Source: Perognathus longimembris pacificus
Lineage: Eukaryota > Chordata > Mammalia > Rodentia > Heteromyidae
Length of the DNA: 64,000 bases
Reading direction: 5' to 3'
Assembly: GCF_023159225.1 (NCBI RefSeq)
Contig: NC_063169.1
Span: forward strand, 60,785,934-60,849,933
Numbering within the stretch: position 1 is the stretch's first letter; every line of letters begins with the position of its first letter. The notes below the pieces were generated by a model. The model had not been told where the DNA came from. It worked only from the letters and a program-made list of their open reading frames with translations, and searched no databases. The translations under genes were made by a program, and so were the position numbers. Positions 61,701-64,000 of this stretch are shown here, piece after piece.

Positions 61701-63130
61701 AGACATTAAGATTTTCTTTGTGAGCTTTGTTGACTAGTCTTGGGTAGGACTAGTGTAAAAGCTATGCATTCAAATCTAGCTGCAGAAACCCAGAGAACTT
61801 TTTTTTTTTTTAATGACTATTTTCTGTAGGGAATAAAAGAAAAAGTGATAGGGACCAAAAGGAAGTCTGAGAGTCAGATTGGGTCACCTATCATTTTTAT
61901 TGCTGTTTACTTTTGAAGGAATTTACTTGGCTTTTATTTAATCCAGTGAGAAATTCTATATAGGAATTCCATATTCAACTATAAGGTGTGTAAAACTTTT
62001 AGATTTAAGATTTCATTATTTCACCATATTAAATTATAATGCATCAAAAATAATCTCCTTTATGCCATTTTATAATTCTAACTGCATTTTATTTTCAGGG
62101 AACCTTTTATTATTTTATCAGGAGGTTTATCATATGATACTGTAGGAAGAAGACCTTGCTTAACAGTGATGCATGGGAAAAGTACAGCTGTGCTGGAAAT
62201 GGACTATTCAATTGTTGATTTCCTAACACTTTGTGAAACTCCATACCCCAATGGTAAGCTTTGTGAATTTTAATCTCATTCTCCATTGGTATTTAAAACA
62301 AAGACCTCAGTTGCCTTAAGTATTTTCCTTGTCCTGTTGTGCTAATTCTTTTAGGACAGAGATGCTACCTTAGCCTGCAGATTTTATTTCAACAGTTGAT
62401 TTTTTTTTTTTTTTTTTTGGCCAGTCCTGGGCCTTGGACTCAGGGCCTGAGCACTGTCCCTGGCTTCCTTTTGCTCAAGGCTAGCACTCTGCCACTTGAG
62501 CCACAGCGCCACTTCTGGCTGTTTTCTGTATATGTGGTGCTGGGGAATCGAACCCAGGGCCTCATGTATACGAGGCAGGCTCTCTTGCCACTAGGCCATA
62601 TCCCCAGCCCCAACAATTGATTTTGATTAGTAAACTTTATGTTTAATATCACATATTAGTAAGAGTAGACTTATTTCATCAAAAACTTAAGGGGCTGGGG
62701 ATATAGCCTAGTGGCAAGAGTGCCTGCCTCGGATACACGAGGTCCTAGGTTCGATTCCCCAGCACCACATATACAGAAAACGACCAGAAGCGGCGCTGTG
62801 GCTCAAGTGGCAGAGTGCTAGCCTTGAGCGGGAAGAAGCCAGGGACAGTGCTCAGGCCCTGAGTCCAAGGCCCAGGACTGGCCAAAAAAAAAAAAAGACA
62901 AAAACAAAACAAAACAAAAAAACTTAAATTATTTCAAATATAGAATCAGGATGTTAAATACTTGAGAATGAGTAAAATAAAACCCAAGTAGCAAATTTTT
63001 ATTCTGTTGTCCTCTTGCATACTAAAATTTTTGTTTGTGCATCATTTCCTTTTATAGATTTCCAGGAACCATATGCTGTGGTTGTTCTTCTAGAAAAGGA
63101 TTTAGTACTAATAGACCTTGCACAGAATGG
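9483..63130 (+). CDS. STXBP5: STXBP5 (tomosyn-1), exons 1-11, spliced, 3' part outside window
   Basis: Eleven exons join at 9483-9644, 10989-11086, 23459-23540, 26966-27066, 38162-38296, 40152-40215, 44849-44932, 49633-49756, 59353-59431, 62099-62253 and 63058-63130: 1157 nt, 385 codons plus 2 nt, no frame break. The product begins [16 protein letters not shown] and is nearly identical to mammalian tomosyn-1. Family knowledge: tomosyn is a cytosolic Lgl/Sro7-family protein with two seven-bladed WD-type beta-propellers and a C-terminal R-SNARE motif. It binds syntaxin-1 and SNAP-25 and restrains vesicle priming and exocytosis. This window encodes only the N-terminal propeller region; the rest, including the hypervariable linker and SNARE motif, lies to the right. 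WD-type signatures visible are [21 protein letters not shown] and [14 protein letters not shown]5L is excluded because that paralog starts MKKFNFRK and differs at many positions. Transcription probably starts in the CpG island. Confidence 0.97.
9823..9847. repeat. Poly-T run
   Basis: 25 consecutive T in intron 1, with no SINE body attached. Confidence 0.97.
9912..9940. repeat. (GT)n microsatellite
   Basis: About 14 GT units with one GC interruption. Confidence 0.95.
10989..11086 (+). CDS. STXBP5: STXBP5 coding exon 2 (residues 55-87)
   Basis: The acceptor is ctctag|ACTG. The exon encodes [20 protein letters not shown] followed by [12 protein letters not shown] and two bases of a Leu codon (98 nt, ends phase 2). 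This is the first beta-propeller strand set of the Lgl family. The donor reads GCT|GTATCCTTT, an exact U12-type 5' splice-site consensus and unlike every other donor in this gene. Confidence 0.97.
13884..14105 (+). repeat. Composite B1-dID-like SINE, diverged
   Basis: GGGTGCCTGCTATCCTAGCT...CAGGAGGCTGAGATCTGAGG (7SL-like) is followed by GTGTGGCTCAAATGGTAGAG and TTCAAGCCCCAGTAATTG (right half). Confidence 0.75.
15985..16190 (-). repeat. IDL-Geo SINE, antisense, young
   Basis: Full-length, with a T-rich 5' edge (its poly-A tail). The perfect 16-bp duplication TCATTCATATGTTTCT is at 15969-15984 and 16191-16206. Confidence 0.93.
16846..16932 (+). repeat. Right-monomer SINE fragment
   Basis: Only the Geo/dID half is present: GGTCAAGTGGTAGAGTGCTG...GCCCTGAGTTCAAGCCCCAG, then GCATTGGCAAAAAG. 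Confidence 0.75.
17515..17588 (-). repeat. Old ID-like SINE remnant, antisense
   Basis: AGTACTAGAGATTCAACTCA...TGCTCTACCACAAGCATTTC is a decayed reverse ID box B/box A pair. Confidence 0.5.
17960..18178 (-). repeat. Composite B1-dID-like SINE, antisense
   Basis: Right half first (TTGCTCTACCACTTGAGCCA), then TTAATTGGAGATAAAAGTCT, then the 7SL-like end GCATGAGCCACTGGTATGCC. Confidence 0.78.
18880..19112 (-). repeat. Composite B1-dID-like SINE, antisense
   Basis: GGGGCTTGAACTCAGGGCCT starts the reversed right half. It ends TAGCTAGGATTACAGGTGTG and AGCCAGTTGTGCCCAG, the reversed 7SL-like head. Confidence 0.8.
19716..19822 (-). mobile_element. L1 3'-end fragment, antisense
   Basis: AAGGCTACAGTTACATAAGT CAGATAATGAGGACACTTCT resembles the L1 3' terminus seen more completely at 25150 and 41330. 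Short, 5'-truncated. Confidence 0.6.
20848..21072 (+). repeat. Composite B1-dID-like SINE, 5' end eroded
   Basis: ACCAGCTATTCAGGAGAGTG (7SL-like) is followed by TTATATCCAATTAGCTAC and GACTCAAATGGTAGAGTGCT. It ends GCCCCATTATTGGC with an A-rich tail. Confidence 0.78.
21703..21902 (-). repeat. IDL-Geo SINE, antisense
   Basis: Right half with CTTGAGCCACAGCGCCACTT, left ID half ending ATATTCCCAGCCC. Duplication CAATAATGGAACAA (left) / CAATAGTGGAACAA (right), one mismatch. Confidence 0.87.
22040..22138 (+). repeat. Old ID-like SINE
   Basis: TCTGGGGATATATTGAGTAG...GGTCCTGGGTTCAGTCCTCA, with a decayed box B and a (CAAAA)n tail. Confidence 0.6.
22140..22605. repeat. Nested SINEs: a - strand copy inside a + strand B1-dID-like copy
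   Basis: The outer + element runs 22145 to about 22245 (GCTCACACCTGTAATCCTAG...) and resumes at about 22467 (CTCTTATCTCCAATTAACCA...) to 22605. Between them a complete reversed composite SINE sits at about 22255-22466. Short matching edges (GTGAGACTCTT / GTGTAACTCTT) look like a decayed target-site duplication. Confidence 0.78.
23459..23540 (+). CDS. STXBP5: STXBP5 coding exon 3 (residues 87-114)
   Basis: The exon begins with the last base of Leu87 and encodes [20 protein letters not shown] then LQFLINE (82 nt, ends phase 0). The acceptor is ctctaacag|CTTTGG with almost no pyrimidine tract, but a U12-type branch site (CTCCTTAAT) lies just upstream. The donor GAG|gtaagc is an ordinary U2-type site. 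The sequence matches the end of the first propeller blade in tomosyns. Confidence 0.96.
23541..26965 (+). other. STXBP5: STXBP5 intron 3 (3.4 kb)
   Basis: GTAAGC...TTCAAG. From 23541 to 25130 there is AT-rich sequence including a 120-bp stretch (23905-24030) similar to one upstream of exon 3. An antisense L1 fragment fills 25137-26585. The last 380 bases show nothing recognisable. Confidence 0.93.
25137..26585 (-). mobile_element. L1 (LINE-1) 3' portion, antisense, 5'-truncated, decayed
   Basis: Begins with the reversed L1 3' end (GATATACAGAGGGGTTACAG). From about 25700 it carries the reversed ORF2 C-terminal region, for example GAACTTCCATACTGCTTTCC and GGAGTTGATTCCGGTGTCGT. Many stops and indels; no intact reading frame. 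Flanking GATATTAAT / GGTATTAAT may be a worn target-site duplication. Confidence 0.85.
26966..27066 (+). CDS. STXBP5: STXBP5 coding exon 4 (residues 115-148)
   Basis: The exon encodes [20 protein letters not shown] then [13 protein letters not shown] and two bases of Arg (101 nt). It contains a WD-type blade signature, DDTLHLWNL. The acceptor is tttcaag|GGAGC, using AAG rather than the commoner CAG; the donor AAG|gtaaga is strong. ALADDT supports STXBP5 rather than STXBP5L. Confidence 0.96.
27568..27784 (+). repeat. IDL-Geo SINE, young
   Basis: Full-length ID plus Geo halves with an A-rich tail. Perfect duplication AAGTTACTTTC at 27557-27567 and 27785-27795. Confidence 0.93.
28135..28405 (-). 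repeat. Old composite SINE, antisense
   Basis: GGGTTTGAACTTGTTCTTCC and CACTTGAGCCATACCTCT come first; the end is GGAAGTACAGGTGTGAGCCT. Both reversed monomers are present but worn. Confidence 0.55.
28740..29350. other. Moderately GC-rich unassigned block, possible old repeat
   Basis: This 600-bp block differs in composition from the AT-rich intron around it and has a 197-codon antisense frame (28750-29343). The predicted peptide matches no family I know. An old LTR or low-copy repeat is possible, but I saw no terminal or polymerase motifs to prove it. Confidence 0.3.
29726..29820. repeat. AT/TATG-rich simple repeat
   Basis: Imperfect alternating TA, TG and CA steps (ATATATATGTATACCATATA...), probably an old dinucleotide repeat. 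Confidence 0.8.
30944..31012. repeat. Purine-rich (GACA/GGGA)n tract
   Basis: GACAGACAGGCAGACACAGA followed by GAGGGAGGGAGGGAGG. Confidence 0.85.
32330..32637 (+). repeat. Old composite SINE
   Basis: 7SL-like head (CATGGCTTGTTGTGGCTCAT), a central GGTGGTTTGCTTCTATAGTC CCAGCTACTCAG that looks like a second 7SL-type start, then a tRNA-like half CATAGCTCAAGTGGTAGAGC and GTTCAAACCTCC. Confidence 0.55.
32638..32712. repeat. (TC)n(AC)n compound microsatellite
   Basis: About 46 nt of TC repeats turning into about 26 nt of AC repeats, at the tail of an old SINE. Confidence 0.96.
32752..33202 (-). repeat. Two old reversed tRNA/7SL-type SINE remnants
   Basis: The first (about 32752-32842) has a poly-T edge and TTGAATTCAAGGCTTTTGC. 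The second (about 32888-33202) has GGGTTTGAACTCCAGACTTT and ends in AGGCATGAGCTATGGGCACC, typical reversed SINE ends. Confidence 0.5.
33448..33493. repeat. (TG)n / (CA)n inverted microsatellite
   Basis: GTGTGTGTGTGTGTGCCCAC is followed by GTGCGTGCACGCACACACAC, so a TG arm faces a CA arm around a GTGCAC centre. Confidence 0.92.
33500..33722 (-). repeat. Composite B1-dID-like SINE, antisense
   Basis: CACTCTACCACTTGAGCCAT, then GGTTAATTGGAGATAACAAT, ending GTAGCTAGTGAGCCACAAGT. Confidence 0.78.
34310..34900 (+). mobile_element. Old L1 ORF2 3' portion, sense, decayed
   Basis: Wording typical of L1 ORF2 is visible: ATATAGAAAGGCCTAATGTA TCCAGGACAGTTTTG, then GGCTATCAAAAAGTTTTGTG, and near the end AAATTTCTGTACAGCAAAAT. 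No intact frame. Confidence 0.65.
35525..35745 (-). repeat. Composite B1-dID-like SINE, antisense
   Basis: GGGGCTCTGCCATTTGAGCC, TTGGTTAATTGGAGATGAGG, CTCAGATCTCAGCCTTCTGA, ending GGATTACAGGAGAGATCC. Confidence 0.75.
36458..36502. repeat. Short tandem duplication (about 23-bp unit)
   Basis: GTGTATAAAATCATAAAATC is repeated at once as GTGTATAAAAGCATAAAATC. Confidence 0.85.
38162..38296 (+). CDS. STXBP5: STXBP5 coding exon 5 (residues 148-193)
   Basis: 135 nt. The exon encodes [20 protein letters not shown] then [20 protein letters not shown] and KAIE, ending inside a Leu codon. The acceptor tttttcccacag has a good pyrimidine tract and the donor is CT|gtgagt. The residues form another Lgl-family propeller repeat ([14 protein letters not shown]) and are essentially unchanged from other mammals. 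Confidence 0.97.
38594..38637 (-). repeat. Severely 5'-truncated IDL-Geo SINE, antisense
   Basis: Only the last 30-odd bases of Geo plus the tail remain (GGCCAGTCCTGGGCCTTGGA CTCAGGGCCTGAGCAC). The duplication CAATTTTCTACTTCTT at 38578-38593 recurs with one extra T at 38638-38654, so this is a true short insertion and not a deletion remnant. Confidence 0.88.
38745..38855 (-). repeat. 7SL (B1-like) fragment, antisense, old
   Basis: CTTAGGCTGGACTCAAAATT...GAGTGCTGGGATTATAGACA is a reversed B1/Alu-type body. Confidence 0.6.
38960..38998. repeat. Short tandem duplication
   Basis: ATTTTGATACAATGATAATT is followed by ATTTTGATAGAATGATAATT. Confidence 0.85.
39135..39348 (-). repeat. Composite B1-dID-like SINE, antisense
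   Basis: AGGCTTGAACTCAGGGCTTG, GGCACTTGAGCCATAGCTCT, TGATCCTCAGATCTCAGCCT, TAGCTAGGATTACAAGG. Confidence 0.8.
40152..40215 (+). CDS. STXBP5: STXBP5 coding exon 6 (residues 193-214)
   Basis: The shortest exon here, 64 nt. It completes Leu193 and encodes [20 protein letters not shown] then K. The acceptor ttctttttcag is strong. The donor AAG|gtagaa is weaker than its neighbours at +4. It ends in phase 0 and joins exon 7 directly. Confidence 0.96.
40655..40862 (-). repeat. Old tRNA/7SL-type SINE, antisense
   Basis: TATTGAGGTTTAAACTTATG, GCAAGCATTCTCCCACTTGA, GGTAGCTGGGATTACCAGTG. Older than the composite family above. Confidence 0.6.
41326..41440. mobile_element. Short chimeric insertion: reversed L1 3' end joined to an ID piece
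   Basis: A reversed L1 3' terminus (GTGATGTACAGAGAGGTTAC...) is joined directly to 22 bases of ID in the opposite orientation (CCTAGTGGCAAGAGTGCTTG) at 41419. Both lie within one near-perfect target-site duplication, CCATCTTTTTTTCTTT at 41310-41325 and CCACCTTTTTTTCTTT at 41441-41456. Confidence 0.72.
41492..41700 (-). repeat. IDL-Geo SINE, antisense, young
   Basis: Full length. Perfect 16-bp duplication TTAAGTTAAGCATTTT at 41476-41491 and 41701-41716. Confidence 0.93.
41717..42560. other. GC-richer unassigned block, possible old LTR on - strand
   Basis: The composition is richer in G+C than the surrounding intron. On the - strand there is a 99-codon frame (42015-42314) and, further on, an ATAATAAAACT hexamer context such as LTRs carry before U5. 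No matching terminal inverted dinucleotides or flanking duplication were found. The frame resembles no protein I know. Confidence 0.3.
43025..43228 (-). repeat. IDL-Geo SINE, antisense, young
   Basis: Full length; perfect duplication TAGTCATCAATTTCTT at 43009-43024 and 43229-43244. Confidence 0.93.
43540..43640. repeat. Diverged tandem duplication (about 50-bp unit)
   Basis: ATTAGTTTTAAACAGAGAAC in the first unit pairs with ATTAATTTTAAACAGAACAA in the second; both are preceded by TATTACAYAYATAT. Confidence 0.7.
43783..43836. repeat. GT/G-rich simple sequence
   Basis: GTGTGTGGGGGGTTGGGTGG then GGGGCGTGCACGCGCACGTG. It has G-runs and alternating purine-pyrimidine steps. Confidence 0.85.
44225..44375 (-). 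repeat. Old B4-like/ID-like SINE, antisense
   Basis: GTTATACCACTGAACTCCAT, then AACAGGGTCTTACTACATAG, then CAAGTCAAGGTTCTCTTGC. This is the reversed tRNA-then-7SL order typical of B4-type elements. Confidence 0.5.
44406..44427. repeat. (TA)n run beside a SINE
   Basis: About eleven TA units between a duplication copy and the SINE tail. Confidence 0.9.
44426..44632 (-). repeat. IDL-Geo SINE, antisense, young
   Basis: Full length; the duplication CAATATCAATTATAT lies at 44396-44410 and 44633-44647, with the TA expansion on the tail side. The 3' copy is 200 bp from exon 7. Confidence 0.92.
44849..44932 (+). CDS. STXBP5: STXBP5 coding exon 7 (residues 215-242)
   Basis: 84 nt, phase 0 at both ends, so skipping it would keep the frame. 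It encodes [20 protein letters not shown] then DYRYTYDE, a clear WD-type blade (VALWDLKS). The acceptor is ttattacag and the donor GAG|gtaaca. Position 225 is Ala in GTVALW, where I recall Val in human. Reading past the donor stays open for about 40 codons, but that tail is intronic. Confidence 0.96.
48345..48436 (-). repeat. Old ID-like SINE remnant, antisense
   Basis: A poly-T edge, then GTTAGGCTGCTGTTCTCCCA CTTGAGCCACACC and TCTAGCCC. Confidence 0.6.
48600..48832 (-). repeat. Composite B1-dID-like SINE, antisense
   Basis: A long poly-T edge, TGGCTTGAACACAGGGCCCA, GTGCTCTACCACTTGAGCTA, GTTATTGGAGATAAGAGTCT, GAATTACAGGTGTGAGCC. Confidence 0.82.
48860..49080 (-). repeat. Old reversed SINE remnant
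   Basis: ACAGTATTGAGGTTTGAACT and GCCTCCCTAGTATCTAGCAT resemble the reversed tRNA and 7SL parts of an old composite SINE. Confidence 0.45.
49164..49199 (-). mobile_element. Tiny 5'-truncated L1 3' end, antisense
   Basis: A T13 run followed by ATTGCCAAACTGATG, matching the very last bases of the L1 3' ends at 25150 and 41335. It is bounded by the perfect 16-bp duplication TGCTAGCCATATTTTT at 49148-49163 and 49200-49215. Confidence 0.75.
49633..49756 (+). CDS. STXBP5: STXBP5 coding exon 8 (residues 243-284)
   Basis: 124 nt. The exon encodes [20 protein letters not shown] then [21 protein letters not shown] and one base of Gly. It is the most typical WD-type blade in the window: [24 protein letters not shown]. 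The acceptor is cttctgtag and the donor ATG|gtaaga is strong. Confidence 0.97.
49890..50089 (+). repeat. Composite B1-dID-like SINE
   Basis: CACCTGTAGTCCTAGCGACT (7SL-like), CTCCAGTTAACCACTGAAAA, then GTAGCTGTGGCTCAAGTGGT and GCCCTAAGTTCAAAT. A TA/CA microsatellite follows. Confidence 0.8.
50090..50215. repeat. (TA/TG/CA)n microsatellite, near-palindromic
   Basis: TATATGTGTATATGTATTTA is followed by CACACATATACATACATATG and TGTGTATGTATAAACACATA. Several arms are mutually complementary. Confidence 0.92.
50570..50660 (+). repeat. Old ID-like SINE
   Basis: ACTAGAGGTAGCTCAGTGAC AGAGCACTTACTTGCCTAGA has box A form; AAACCCTGGATTTATTCGCT is a worn box B; an A-rich tail follows. Confidence 0.7.
53030..53340. 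other. GC-richer unassigned block
   Basis: About 300 bp clearly richer in C and G than its AT-rich surroundings (CATCCCACCTGCAAACTCCC...). It lacks a reading frame or a repeat I can name. It may be an old transposon or a conserved non-coding element. Confidence 0.35.
53986..54195 (+). repeat. IDL-Geo SINE, young
   Basis: Full length with a pure poly-A tail. It has the longest duplication in the window: 19 bp, GAAAATAGAGGAGTAGTGG at 53967-53985 and 54196-54214, without mismatch. Confidence 0.95.
54512..54668 (+). repeat. 5'-truncated composite SINE with internal C-run
   Basis: TCCTTGAGACTCTTATGTGC, a C-rich interruption, then GCTCTGGCTCAAGTAGTAGA and ACAGCCCCAGGACTGGCAC. Confidence 0.72.
54667..54700. 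repeat. (CA)n microsatellite
   Basis: About 16 CA units grown from the SINE tail. Confidence 0.96.
55528..55745 (+). repeat. Composite B1-dID-like SINE
   Basis: GGCACACACCTGTAATCCTA, AACTAGCCACCAAAAAAACT, TATGGTTCAAGTGGTAGAGA, TGAGTTCAAGCTC. Confidence 0.82.
55772..55990 (-). repeat. IDL-Geo SINE, antisense
   Basis: A T-run of about 30, then the full reversed element. Duplication AAGAGGAATTTTT before and AAGAGGAATTTTT after (from 55991). It sits just downstream of an older + strand composite SINE. Confidence 0.92.
57250..58250 (-). mobile_element. Old L1 ORF2 region, antisense, decayed
   Basis: Reversed ORF2-type wording: TTTTGATTAGCACATTTG, GATATGTTTTATCTATACTA, TTGAAATTGAAGTCTTAAAG and TTTTCTCCTTATATTTCATC. 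Many disruptions; the left limit is uncertain. Confidence 0.6.
58350..58549 (+). repeat. IDL-Geo SINE
   Basis: Full length with the GCAAAAAGAAGCC variant of the right half. Duplication AAGAGTGTTTTTCC at 58336-58349 and 58550-58563. Confidence 0.93.
59353..59431 (+). CDS. STXBP5: STXBP5 coding exon 9 (residues 284-310)
   Basis: 79 nt. It completes Gly284 and encodes [20 protein letters not shown] then KTTRS and two bases of Gly. The lysine-rich segment is a loop between propeller blades that leads into the conserved Lgl-homology region. The acceptor is ctattttag and the donor TGG|gtaaaa. Confidence 0.96.
59992..60178 (-). repeat. IDL-Geo SINE, antisense, diverged
   Basis: GCCAGTCCTGAGGCTTGGAC to CACATCCCCAGCCC, with internal deletions. 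Duplication ATGTAACTTT near 59978 and at 60181. Confidence 0.82.
60520..61027 (-). mobile_element. MaLR-type LTR remnant (ERVL-MaLR, MST/MLT1-like), antisense
   Basis: Reversed MaLR LTR wording is visible at both ends: TGTTTTAGTCAGCATTCTGT and AAAGGTTTATCTTTCCTCAC on the left; CTTCCCACTAGGCCCCAGCG and ACTTAACAAACCGTAGAAT on the right. It is a non-coding solitary LTR, old and diverged, interrupted by a TG/TA microsatellite. Confidence 0.68.
60697..60785. repeat. (TG/TA)n microsatellite inside the LTR
   Basis: TGTGTGTGTGTGTACACATG, then CATATACACACATATGTACG and TATATACGTATATATGTATA. Confidence 0.93.
62099..62253 (+). CDS. STXBP5: STXBP5 coding exon 10 (residues 310-362)
   Basis: 155 nt, the second-longest exon in the window. 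It encodes [20 protein letters not shown] then [20 protein letters not shown] and [11 protein letters not shown], plus one base of Asp. This is the heart of the Lgl-homology (LLGL) region that marks the tomosyn/Lgl/Sro7 family. The acceptor is ttattttcag and the donor ATG|gtaagc. Confidence 0.97.
62401..62610 (-). repeat. IDL-Geo SINE, antisense
   Basis: Poly-T edge, full reversed element. Duplication CAACAGTTGATTTT / CAACAATTGATTTT, one mismatch. Confidence 0.92.
62691..62917 (+). repeat. IDL-Geo SINE, sense
   Basis: Full length with an A-rich tail containing CAAAA units. Duplication AAAAACTTAA at 62681-62690 and 62918-62927. Confidence 0.93.
63058..63130 (+). CDS. STXBP5: STXBP5 coding exon 11 (residues 362-386, last in window)
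   Basis: 73 nt. It completes Asp362 and encodes [20 protein letters not shown] then AQN and two bases of Gly. The acceptor is ttttatag and the donor TGG|gtaaga. The following exon should begin by completing Gly and continue YPIFENP by family comparison, but it lies beyond the right edge. Skipping this 73-nt exon would shift the frame. Confidence 0.96.
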
Positions 63131-64000
63131 GTAAGAACATTGGGTGAGCGATTCCATTAGTATATAGTGGAAAAGATTTCTTTTACTGTAGGATTAACTA
63201 TTTTATTTCTTTGAAAACTGCATTTATATCCATAACCTTGCTGTCTACTAAAACTCCAGACCCAGATCCTAATTAACTGTTAAATTTTTCTGTGATATTG
63301 AATCTCATATAATTTGCATTCTTTTTGTTGTTGTTGCCAGTCCTGGTGCTTAGACTCAGGGCTTGAGCACTGTCCCTGGCATATTTTTGCTCAAGGCTAG
63401 CACTCTACCTCTTGAGCCACAGCGCCACTTCTGGACGTTTTCTATATATGTGGTGCTGGGGAATCGAACCCAGGGCTTCGTGCATGCTAGGTATGCACTC
63501 TACTACTAAGCCAATTCCCAGCTAATTTGCATTCTTTTAGTCAGTTTTTGTTAAATTTCTGAAATTTCATGCTTCATCCTCATTGGGTATTGGTTTATTG
63601 AAAACTATATAACTTGATTATTAAGAGCAAAGCTTAAATTCTTCTGCAAGTGCTTTCTGGCATGCCTTTGGCACAATACTTTCTAAGCGTTTGTCCTTCA
63701 GAAAAATGTCTATATTACTATAAGTTTGGTGAAGTAAATAAATGAGAAGGAAAGATATATATGTAGTACTTGCAGGGAGGGAACCTTTTTATCTGCCAAG
63801 GACCATTTGGATATTTATAGCATCATTCATGGTACCTACAAAATTATTGTTACAGCAGATAACCATGGGCAGCCCTTGAGAAGCATATATAGCAGCTATA
63901 TCCCATCCTGTACCAAATGATTTCTCAGGCATTACATGGCCCAAAGGCCAGAGGCTTCCTACCCCTGCTAGGGTATAATATGTGGAAGATAGCTGCAACT
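63131..64000 (+). other. STXBP5: STXBP5 intron 11, start only
   Basis: Begins GTAAGAAC. Holds one antisense IDL-Geo copy; 63540-64000 shows nothing recognisable and the intron runs off the window. Confidence 0.93.
63325..63522 (-). repeat. IDL-Geo SINE, antisense, somewhat diverged
   Basis: GCCAGTCCTGGTGCTTAGAC to AATTCCCAGC. Perfect 14-base duplication TAATTTGCATTCTT from 63310 and again from 63523. Confidence 0.9.

Larger units (their letters stand above)
59432..62098 (+). other. STXBP5: STXBP5 intron 9 (2.7 kb)
   Basis: GTAAAA...TTTCAG. Contains a diverged IDL-Geo copy and an old LTR with a microsatellite inside. 61030-62098 is AT-rich with nothing recognised. Confidence 0.93.
62254..63057 (+). 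other. STXBP5: STXBP5 intron 10 (0.8 kb), half SINE
   Basis: GTAAGC...TTATAG. The shortest intron here; more than half is two IDL-Geo copies in opposite orientation. Confidence 0.95.

Noticed and set aside
9483..63130. Paralog STXBP5L instead of STXBP5
   Set aside because: [26 protein letters not shown] and [11 protein letters not shown] fit STXBP5; the paralog has different residues at each place.
1..64000. CRISPR arrays, operons, prophage or other prokaryotic systems
   Set aside because: The window is spliced, repeat-rich mammalian DNA; no regularly spaced repeats or bacterial gene structure occur.

Overview
This is a window of rodent nuclear DNA carrying the 5' half of one protein-coding gene on the + strand, STXBP5 (syntaxin-binding protein 5, tomosyn-1). 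Eleven coding exons, from the ATG at 9483 to the end of exon 11 at 63130, join in frame into 385 complete codons plus two bases. All are flanked by GT/AG introns, and the gene runs off the right edge. The N-terminus, the exon order and residues that separate it from the paralog STXBP5L (for example [10 protein letters not shown], and [12 protein letters not shown] across the exon 7/8 join) make the identification firm. No second protein-coding gene was found on either strand.

The host is very probably a geomyoid rodent (pocket mice, kangaroo rats, pocket gophers). Sixteen copies of a dimeric SINE are present, with an ID/tRNA-Ala-like left half and a right half matching the IDL-Geo family, which is described as restricted to Geomyoidea. 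Most have clear target-site duplications. A second, older dimeric SINE has a 7SL(B1)-like left half and the same right half (B1-dID-like). I cannot tell the genus.

Layout: 1-7200 is non-coding upstream sequence with SINEs and microsatellites. 7250-7420 holds a cluster of ZNF143-like, ETS-like and CCAAT motifs, a candidate distal or divergent promoter. About 7840-9790 is a CpG island with GC boxes, an NRF1 palindrome, the 5' leader and coding exon 1. The rest is ten complete introns and the start of an eleventh, 0.8-12.4 kb each, filled with SINEs, L1 fragments, one MaLR-type LTR remnant and simple repeats.

Most notable points: intron 2 has the signature of a minor-spliceosome (U12-type) intron, with a perfect donor, a near-perfect branch site 14 nt from the acceptor and no polypyrimidine tract. 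Inverted SINE copies surround exon 11 and crowd intron 10. A short L1 3'-end/ID chimera and two very short truncated insertions show retrotransposition by-products. A diverged direct repeat flanks exon 3. Nothing here looks like a new multi-gene system; the novelty is in splicing signals and repeat structure.
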